From positions 1 through 64,000 of the forward strand of contig NZ_MDEQ02000018.1 of NCBI RefSeq assembly GCF_001883705.2: 64,000 nt of DNA, given 5' to 3'. A program made the position numbers and the translations under genes. Shown here piece after piece: positions 58,270 to 64,000 of this stretch. Each line of letters starts with the position of its first letter. Position 1 is the stretch's first letter. Origin of the DNA: Burkholderia catarinensis. GTDB lineage: Bacteria; Pseudomonadota; Gammaproteobacteria; Burkholderiales; Burkholderiaceae. Under the pieces are notes generated by a model. That model ran no database searches. It was not told the DNA's origin and worked only from the letters and a program-made list of their open reading frames with translations.

Positions 58270-59547
58270 TCAGTGGCGCTCGAACGCGACCTGCCCGGCA
58301 ACGAGCGTCGTGCGCACGCAAGCGGGCAGTTCGTAGCCGAGGAACGGCGAGTTGTGGCCCTGGCTCTTCAGCGCACGCGGCTCGACGCGCCAGTGCGCGC
58401 GCGGGTCGAACACGCAGAGATCGGCCGCGCCGCCTTCGGCCAGGCGGCCGGCCGGCAGCTTCAGCACGTCGGCCGGCGCGGACGTGATGCGGCTCAATGC
58501 CTGCGCAAGCGGCGTGCGCGTCTCGTCCGCCCATTTCAGCGTCAGCGACAGCAGCAGCTCGAGGCCCGTCGCACCGGGCGTCGCTTCGCCGAACGGCAGC
58601 AGCTTCTCGTCGTCGTCGACGGGCGTGTGGTCGGAGCAGATCGCATCGATCGTGCCGTCGGCGAGCGCCGCGCGGATCGCTTCGCGATCGCGTTCGCTGC
58701 GCAGCGGCGGATCGAGCCGGAACTGCGAATCGAAGTAGCCGATGTCGACGTCGATCAGGTGCAGGTGGTTCACCCCGACGTCGCAGCTCACGGGCAGCCC
58801 CTCGGCCTTCGCCTCGCGCACTAGCGCGAGGCCGGCCGCCGACGACAATCGCGCGAGGTGCACGCGCGCGCCCGTCACGCGCATCAGCTCGAAAATGGTA
58901 TGCAGCGCGATCGTCTCGGCCGCGACCGGCACGCCGGACAGCCCGAGCCGCGACGCGAGGGGGCCGCTCGCGGCGACGCCGCCGCGGCCGATGAACGCGT
59001 CGAGCGGGCGCAGCCACGTGGTGTAGTCGTAGGTGCTCGCATACTGCAGCGCGCGCAGCAGCACCTGCGTGTCGCGCACCGGCACGTTGGCGTGCGTGAA
59101 GCCGACGCAGCCGGATTCGGTCAGCGCGACCATCTCGGTGATCACTTCACCCTTGAGGCCGACCGTCAGCGCGCCGAGCGGATGCACGTTCGCCTGGTGC
59201 AGGTTGCGTGCGCGGAACTTCAGCATCTCGACGAGGCCCGGCTCGTCGAGCACGGGGTCGGTGTCCGGCGGGCACACGAGGGTCGTGACGCCGCCCGCGA
59301 CGGCCGCGGCCATCTCGGACGCGAGCGTCGCCTTGTGCTCGTAGCCGGGCTCGCGCAGCCGCGCGCACAGGTCGACGAGGCCGGGCGCGACGATCAGGCC
59401 CGACGCGTCGATGGTCTTCGCGGCGTTGAAATCGGCCGGCGCCGTGCCGATCGCGGCGATCTTGCCGGCCGCGACGAATACGTCGGCCTGCCGCTCGGTG
59501 CCGGCGACCGGGTCGATCAGCGTGCCGCCTTTGATATGAATCTTCAT
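58270..59547 (-). CDS. pyrX: Dihydroorotase-like protein PyrX (probably non-catalytic)
   Basis: Protein of 425 residues with the class I dihydroorotase fold. The metal-binding DxHxH-L-R motif reads DLCARLREPG, so both zinc-binding His residues are lost, while DAICSDHTPVDDDEK is kept. In pseudomonads and relatives such PyrC-like proteins have no activity but are needed to assemble aspartate transcarbamoylase, encoded next door by pyrB. A true PyrC should be elsewhere in the genome. Confidence 0.88.
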   Translation of the reverse strand: MKIHIKGGTLIDPVAGTERQADVFVAAGKIAAIGTAPADFNAAKTIDASGLIVAPGLVDLCARLREPGYEHKATLASEMAAAVAGGVTTLVCPPDTDPVLDEPGLVEMLKFRARNLHQANVHPLGALTVGLKGEVITEMVALTESGCVGFTHANVPVRDTQVLLRALQYASTYDYTTWLRPLDAFIGRGGVAASGPLASRLGLSGVPVAAETIALHTIFELMRVTGARVHLARLSSAAGLALVREAKAEGLPVSCDVGVNHLHLIDVDIGYFDSQFRLDPPLRSERDREAIRAALADGTIDAICSDHTPVDDDEKLLPFGEATPGATGLELLLSLTLKWADETRTPLAQALSRITSAPADVLKLPAGRLAEGGAADLCVFDPRAHWRVEPRALKSQGHNSPFLGYELPACVRTTLVAGQVAFERH

Positions 59548-59599
59548 GCGCTGTCTAGTGAATGCGTTGATTGCGTGAAAAGGATGCGCGAAAGCGGGC

Positions 59600-60631
59600 T
59601 CAGTCGTGGTTGCCGGCGACGATGCCCATCACCGCCATCCGCACGGCGATGCCGAACGTGACCTGGTTGAGGATCACGGACTGCGGACCGTCGGCGACCT
59701 GCGAATCGATCTCGACGCCGCGATTCATCGGGCCCGGGTGCATCACGATCGCGTCGGGTGCGGCAAGCGCGAGGCGCTCGGGTGTCAGGCCCCAGGTCTT
59801 GAAGTATTCCTGCGCGGACGGCAGCAGCGCGCCGCTCATCCGCTCGTTCTGCAGGCGCAGCATGATGATCACGTCGACGCCCTTCAGCCCCTCGTCGAGG
59901 TTGTGGAACACCTTCACGCCCATCTGCTCGAGGCCGCCCGGCAGCAGCGTGCGCGGGCCGATCGCGCGCACTTCCGGCACGCCGAGCGTGGTGAGCGCGT
60001 GGATATCCGAGCGCGCGACGCGCGAGTGGAGGATGTCGCCGACGATCGCCACGCGCAGCTTCGTGAAGTCGCGCTTGTAGTGACGGATCGTGTACATGTC
60101 GAGCAGGCCCTGCGTCGGGTGCGCATGACGGCCGTCGCCGGCATTGATCACGTGCACGTGCGGCGCGCAGTGCTCGGCGATCAGGTACGGCGCGCCGCTC
60201 GACGCGTGGCGCACGACGAACAGGTCGGCATGCATCGCCGACAGGTTGTTGATCGTGTCGAGCAGCGATTCGCCCTTGCTCGTCGACGACGCATTGATGT
60301 TCAGGTTCAGCACGTCGGCCGACAGGCGCGTCGCGGCAATCTCGAAGGTCGTGCGCGTGCGCGTCGAGTTCTCGAAGAACAGGTTGAAGACGGACTTGCC
60401 GCGCAGCAGCGGCACCTTCTTCACTTCACGGTCCGTCACGCTGACGAACTGCTCGGCCGTATCGAGGATGTGGTTGACGATCGAGCGCGGCAGGCCCTCG
60501 ATCGACAGCAGATGCTTCAGCTCGCCGTTTTTCGTGAGCTGCGGGTTGCCCTTCAGGAAACCGTAGCGAAACCGGTCGGGGCTCGCGGCCGCGGCGGGAT
60601 TGCCGGTGCGGCCAGTGGTGTCGGTGGTCAT
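59600..60631 (-). CDS. pyrB: Aspartate carbamoyltransferase catalytic subunit PyrB
   Basis: Protein of 343 residues from ATG 60631 ([20 protein letters not shown]). The N-terminal extension of about 30 residues before [20 protein letters not shown] fits ATCases that bind PyrX. Carbamoyl-phosphate loop [13 protein letters not shown], second-subunit loop with Ser/Lys (ASSTSKGES), and [11 protein letters not shown] are intact. It makes carbamoyl-aspartate for pyrimidine synthesis. Confidence 0.96.
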   Translation of the reverse strand: MTTDTTGRTGNPAAAASPDRFRYGFLKGNPQLTKNGELKHLLSIEGLPRSIVNHILDTAEQFVSVTDREVKKVPLLRGKSVFNLFFENSTRTRTTFEIAATRLSADVLNLNINASSTSKGESLLDTINNLSAMHADLFVVRHASSGAPYLIAEHCAPHVHVINAGDGRHAHPTQGLLDMYTIRHYKRDFTKLRVAIVGDILHSRVARSDIHALTTLGVPEVRAIGPRTLLPGGLEQMGVKVFHNLDEGLKGVDVIIMLRLQNERMSGALLPSAQEYFKTWGLTPERLALAAPDAIVMHPGPMNRGVEIDSQVADGPQSVILNQVTFGIAVRMAVMGIVAGNHD

Positions 60632-60658
60632 GGTGTGCGTGATTCCAACTATGCAAAC

Positions 60659-60683
60659 GGGCCGCGGCGCAAGCCGGCGGCCC
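60659..60683 (-). other. Hairpin between pyrR and pyrB
   Basis: GGGCCGC+GGC and GCC+GCGGCCC pair with one bulged base around a 4-base loop, between the pyrR stop and the pyrB start. It has no U tract. It may be an RNA structure affecting pyrB expression; PyrR proteins of other phyla bind such hairpins. Confidence 0.4.
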
Positions 60684-60704
60684 GGGATACGGTTCGCGTT
60701 TCGC

Positions 60705-61217
60705 TCAGGCGCCGTGTGCCTCGACGCGCAGCGTGAACTGCGCATCGTCGCGCGCGAGCACGAGCGTCGCGCCGGCCGGCACGTCGAGAGCGCCGCCCGC
60801 GAAGCGCGCGGCAACCGGCAGCTCGCGGCCGCCGCGATCGGCGAGCACCGCGAGCTCGACCGCGGCCGGACGGCCGTAGTCGAACAGCTCGTTGAGCGCC
60901 GCGCGCACGGTGCGCCCGGTGTACAGCACGTCGTCGACGAGCACGATGCGCGCGCCGTCGACGTCGAACGGCAGCGACGTCGGGCTGGCCTGGCTGTGCA
61001 GCCCCTTCTTCGCGTAGTCGTCGCGATGCAGCGCGACGTTCACGACGCCGAATGCCGGCGCGCCGAGATCGCGCGCGAGGCGCTCGGCAAGCCACGCGCC
61101 GCCGCTGTAAATGCCGGCGAGCCGCGGGCCGCCCGGTTCGGCGAAAGCCGTGCCGTACGCGGCGCGGACCTGGTCGAGCAGGACGCGGTAAAGCGCCTCG
61201 GCGTCAATGGTGCTCAT
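60705..61217 (-). CDS. pyrR: PyrR bifunctional regulator/uracil phosphoribosyltransferase
   Basis: Protein of 170 residues from ATG 61217. [20 protein letters not shown] is the PRPP-binding loop of type I phosphoribosyltransferases and matches Pyr[10 protein letters not shown] is near residue 70. Overlaps ruvX by 14 bases and sits directly before pyrB, as in other beta-proteobacteria. Confidence 0.92.
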   Translation of the reverse strand: MSTIDAEALYRVLLDQVRAAYGTAFAEPGGPRLAGIYSGGAWLAERLARDLGAPAFGVVNVALHRDDYAKKGLHSQASPTSLPFDVDGARIVLVDDVLYTGRTVRAALNELFDYGRPAAVELAVLADRGGRELPVAARFAGGALDVPAGATLVLARDDAQFTLRVEAHGA

Positions 61218-61653
61218 GGTCGGACAATTGATCGAGATACTGTTGAAGGATGACGCGCGCGGCCTCGGCATCGAGCATCTCGGCCCGGGCGCGGCCGCGC
61301 ACGTTGCGCTCGCGCAGCCCGGCTTCGGCCTCGACCGACGAATAGCGCTCGTCGACCCACGTGACGGGCAGCCCGAAGCGGCCGTTCAGTTGGTTGCCGA
61401 AACGCTTCGCCTGCTGCGTCATGTCGTGCGGCGTGCCGTCCGGATGCATCGGCAGGCCGACGACGAGCGCGTCCGGCCGCCATTCGGCCAGCAGGTCGCC
61501 GACCGCCTTGAAGCGGTGTTCGCGGTTCAGGTTCTGGATCACGACGAGCGCACGGGCCGAGCGCGTCAGCGCATTGCCGATCGCGACGCCGATACGCTTC
61601 TCGCCGTAGTCGAACGCCATGAGCGTCGCATCGCGCGCGCTCGCGCCACTCAT
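61204..61653 (-). CDS. ruvX: Putative pre-16S rRNA nuclease RuvX (YqgF)
   Basis: Protein of 149 residues with an RNase H-like fold: [16 protein letters not shown] (first acidic residue), [20 protein letters not shown], and [11 protein letters not shown]. Thought to process the 5' end of 16S rRNA. The ATG at 61653 overlaps the yqgE stop by 4 bases. Confidence 0.94.
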   Translation of the reverse strand: MSGASARDATLMAFDYGEKRIGVAIGNALTRSARALVVIQNLNREHRFKAVGDLLAEWRPDALVVGLPMHPDGTPHDMTQQAKRFGNQLNGRFGLPVTWVDERYSSVEAEAGLRERNVRGRARAEMLDAEAARVILQQYLDQLSDHEHH

Positions 61654-62228
61654 GCGTGCCCTGCTTCGCCGGACAGCATCGCCGAGCTGACGCCGAGCAG
61701 GCCGAGCGCGGCTTCGAAGCGCTCCTCGGCCGGCGTGTCGAACACGATGCGCGGATCGGCGGCCACGGTCAGCCAGCCGTTGCGGGAAATTTCTTCCTCG
61801 AGCTGCCCTGCCCCCCAGCCCGCATGGCCGAGCGTCAGCAGGAAGCGCTTCGGGCCGGTGCCCGTCGCGACCGCCTCGAGCACGTCCTTCGACGTCGTCA
61901 TTTCCAGCCCGCCCTCGACGGACATCGACGAGTTGTAGCTCGCGCCCTCCACCGGCTCGTGCAGCACGAAGCCGCGCTCGGTCTGGACCGGGCCGCCGAA
62001 GTACACCGGAATGTGCAGCAGCGGCTCGATGTCGAGCTTCAGGTCGATGCGGTTGAACAGCGATTCGAGGTCGATGTCGGTGGGACGGTTGATGACGAGG
62101 CCGAGCGCACCGCGCTCGCTGTGATCGCAAAGATAGACCACCGTTCCCGAAAACGTCGGATCGGCCATGTTGGGCATGGCGATCAGGAACTGGTTGGTGA
62201 GATTGATGCGATCGGAAGGCTTTGACAT
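61650..62228 (-). CDS. yqgE: YqgE/AlgH family protein
   Basis: Protein of 192 residues from ATG 62228. [56 protein letters not shown] and [17 protein letters not shown] are diagnostic. The molecular function is unsettled (AlgH was first linked to alginate control). It almost always precedes ruvX, as here. Confidence 0.94.
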   Translation of the reverse strand: MSKPSDRINLTNQFLIAMPNMADPTFSGTVVYLCDHSERGALGLVINRPTDIDLESLFNRIDLKLDIEPLLHIPVYFGGPVQTERGFVLHEPVEGASYNSSMSVEGGLEMTTSKDVLEAVATGTGPKRFLLTLGHAGWGAGQLEEEISRNGWLTVAADPRIVFDTPAEERFEAALGLLGVSSAMLSGEAGHA

Positions 62229-62410
62229 GGTTTGAATTTTAGCAAAGACGCCGCGACCTGACCGGGCCGCGATCAACAAGCAACGCCGCGCCACGCTGGC
62301 AACGGCGCGCGCGGATCACACGGCACTCTAACACGCGCGCGGGCGCTGTCGGCAGCGTGTTGCGGGCCCGCGCGGCAAGGGCTGCCATCGCGTGTCCGTC
62401 CCCTTGTTCG

Positions 62411-63712
62411 TCAGGTCCGGCCGAGCGCCGCACCGAGCGCTTCGGACGCCGCGGTGAGGTCCGGCGGCGCAACGCCGGCCGCGATCTTCAGCAACGCCGC
62501 GCGCAACATGTCGGACGCGTGACCGTGCGCATCGAGGCCGCCGTCGGCGAGCGGCACGCCGTGCGCCGCACGGCGCCACGCCAGGCCGAGCGTGTCGGCC
62601 AGGAGCGCCGCGTGGCCGAGCCCGAGCGCGCACGCGGCCGTACCGACCCGGTAGGCGGCCGCGGACGCGTGCCACGCGGCACCCGGGTCGGCCGCGGCCG
62701 GATCGGCCGCGAGGTCGGCCATCGACGCATCGGCCGTCTGCAGGAAATCCTCATAGGCATGCGCGTTGACCGTCACGACGCCGAGCGCGCGGGTCGGCGC
62801 GGCGGCGACCGCGTCGTGCTCGGCCCGCGCGGCATCCGCCTCCCACAGCGCTTCGGACGCGGGCGTGCCGGCGACGTGCCAGTCGACCGTCAGCCCGTAG
62901 TCGTGCAGCACGTCGACGAGCGCGACATCCTCGGCCGCGGCGCCGAACAGCGCTAAATCGCGCCACAGCAGCGCCACCGTCTCGCGCACGAGCTCGGGCG
63001 GCGCGCTGCGCCGGCCCTGCGCGTGCTCGCCGAGCAGCAGGTTCGTCCGCGCGAGAAAGCGCTTCAGCTCGGGCGCGCCGCTTGCGCGCAGCGCGCGCAG
63101 GCACGCGGTCGCGAGCCGCCAGAAATCGTACGGCCCGTCGTCGGTGAGCGCGGCCAGCATCGCATCGAGTTCGTCGAGCGCCGCGTCAGGCGCGCCGCGC
63201 TCCGCGCGCAGCACGCCGAGCAGCGCCTGCTCGTAGCGGGCGCGGATCCGGGTCGCCAACGCGTCGGGCAGCGCGCGCAGCGTGGCCGGCGGCACCGCGC
63301 GGCCGACGAGCGCGAGCGCATCGAGCGGCGCGCTCGCGCGCAGGTCGGCGGCGCTTTGCGCACGCAACGCACGGAAATGCTCGAAGAGAACGGGCGAACA
63401 GGCGAGCTCGCGCAGGTTGTGGCGCCCGACGGCCGCGCGGAAATCGCGCAGCGCGGCACGCCAGCCGGCCGAGGTCGGCTCGGCGGCGACGAGCGGCGCG
63501 GCGGCCGACAGCTGCCCCGCGAAACGCGCGGCCGGCAGCCAGCCGGCTTCCGCCAGCACGGCCGCGGCTGCGGACAGCGGCGCGGCCGCATCGTCGCGGC
63601 GCTCGAATGCCTCGGCGGCCGCCGCAAGCCATGCGTCGGCCGCGCGCACGGCCCCGCCGCGCGGGTTGGGCAGTGCGTCAGGTTGGGGAACGTTCGCCGG
63701 ATCGGACGTCAT
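62411..63712 (-). CDS. Conserved protein of unknown function, Ala-rich
   Basis: Protein of 433 residues from ATG 63712 (a GTG two codons upstream is possible). Strongly Ala/Leu/Arg-rich and largely helical, without a signal peptide. Around residue 205, DFWRLATACLRALR is reminiscent of N-terminal regions of ChpA/PilL or FimL proteins of type IV pilus chemosensory systems, and HASDMLRAALLKIAAGV is near the C-terminus. This link is weak. It lies between rubredoxin and yqgE; the 182-base gap after it (62229-62410) shows no gene. Confidence 0.7.
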   Translation of the reverse strand: MTSDPANVPQPDALPNPRGGAVRAADAWLAAAAEAFERRDDAAAPLSAAAAVLAEAGWLPAARFAGQLSAAAPLVAAEPTSAGWRAALRDFRAAVGRHNLRELACSPVLFEHFRALRAQSAADLRASAPLDALALVGRAVPPATLRALPDALATRIRARYEQALLGVLRAERGAPDAALDELDAMLAALTDDGPYDFWRLATACLRALRASGAPELKRFLARTNLLLGEHAQGRRSAPPELVRETVALLWRDLALFGAAAEDVALVDVLHDYGLTVDWHVAGTPASEALWEADAARAEHDAVAAAPTRALGVVTVNAHAYEDFLQTADASMADLAADPAAADPGAAWHASAAAYRVGTAACALGLGHAALLADTLGLAWRRAAHGVPLADGGLDAHGHASDMLRAALLKIAAGVAPPDLTAASEALGAALGRT

Positions 63713-63739
63713 GGACACGCGCGCCTGTCATCGTCAAGC

Positions 63740-63767
63740 CGCTCGCGCGAACCGCGGCGCGCGAGCG
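63740..63767. other. GC-rich hairpin between rubA and the 433-residue gene
   Basis: CGCTCGCGCG and its exact reverse complement form a 10-bp stem with an 8-base loop, 50 bases after the rubredoxin stop. No T run follows, so it may be a weak terminator or an mRNA end stabiliser. Confidence 0.4.
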
Positions 63768-63816
63768 CCGGGCCGATGCGAGGCCGGAGCGGGGTGTCCG
63801 TGGGCCAAGGGTCCGG

Positions 63817-63987
63817 TCAGATCTGGACCATCTCGAAGTCTTCCTTGCGGGCGCCGCATTCGGGACACGTCCAGTTGATCGGGACGTCTTCCCAGCGCGT
63901 GCCCGGGGCAATGCCCTCTTCGGGCAGCCCGGCTTCTTCGTCGTAAATCCAGCCACAAATCAGGCACATCCAGCTCTTGTATTCCAT
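63817..63987 (-). CDS. rubA: Rubredoxin
   Basis: Protein of 56 residues, complete: MEYKSWMCLICGWIYDEEAG, then PGTRWEDVPINWTCPECGA. The two C-x2-C-G pairs (Cys8/Cys11 and Cys41/Cys44) bind one iron; it is a cytoplasmic one-electron carrier. It is below common ORF length cut-offs but unmistakable. Confidence 0.97.
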   Translation of the reverse strand: MEYKSWMCLICGWIYDEEAGLPEEGIAPGTRWEDVPINWTCPECGARKEDFEMVQI

Positions 63988-64000
63988 CTTAAGCCGCGTC

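Overview
The window is high-GC proteobacterial chromosome. Gene content and order point to a Burkholderia species, most likely of the Burkholderia cepacia complex: urt-ure, waaA-kdoO-waaC, a large O-antigen locus ending at rmlDCAB-apaH, then pyrX-pyrB-pyrR-ruvX-yqgE and rubA. This assignment is inference from gene order and protein sequence; no database search was run.

Region 1 (1-12860, + strand) handles urea. The 3' end of urtA is followed by urtBCDE, an ABC importer for urea, and then by ureD and ureABCEFG, the urease structural and nickel-assembly genes. A near-perfect sigma-54 promoter lies in front of ureA, which fits nitrogen control. An AbiEi/AbiEii type IV toxin-antitoxin or phage-defence pair with its own promoter sits between the importer and urease genes and looks like an insertion.

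Region 2 (12925-17791, - strand) builds the LPS inner core: waaA (Kdo transferase), kdoO (Kdo 3-hydroxylase, giving Ko), waaC (heptosyltransferase I) and a phosphomannomutase/phosphoglucomutase. Region 3 (18049-23478, + strand) has a Wzx-like flippase, two glycosyltransferases, galE and a WecA-type initiating transferase.

Region 4 (23522-55087, - strand) is the O-antigen locus. Transcription enters from rmlB and runs leftward: rmlBACD (dTDP-L-rhamnose), a rhamnosyltransferase-type enzyme, wzm/wzt (ABC exporter), a two-domain glycosyltransferase, manC-gmd-rmd (GDP-D-rhamnose), two giant multidomain glycosyltransferases (1659 and 1412 residues), a sulfotransferase, a further glycosyltransferase, an epimerase, a WbpL-type initiating transferase, a WbpM-type dehydratase and an O-acyltransferase. 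The giant genes and the sulfotransferase are visibly richer in A+T than their surroundings, and the two giants and the sulfotransferase share a coiled coil ending in a similar Trp-Arg tail. They are the best candidates for an undescribed system: a methylating, sulfating and glycosylating assembly that could decorate or cap the O chain. A secreted lipoprotein of the sedolisin (S53) family with two mannose-binding lectin domains is embedded at the left edge, next to a remnant of the WecA-type gene's 3' end.

Region 5 (55437-64000) is housekeeping plus one orphan glycosyltransferase: apaH (+), an orphan GT2 (+), then on the - strand plsC, pyrX (a dihydroorotase that has lost its metal-binding HxH), pyrB, pyrR, ruvX, yqgE, an unrecognised 433-residue protein and rubredoxin. 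No rRNA, tRNA, CRISPR array or intact insertion sequence was seen.
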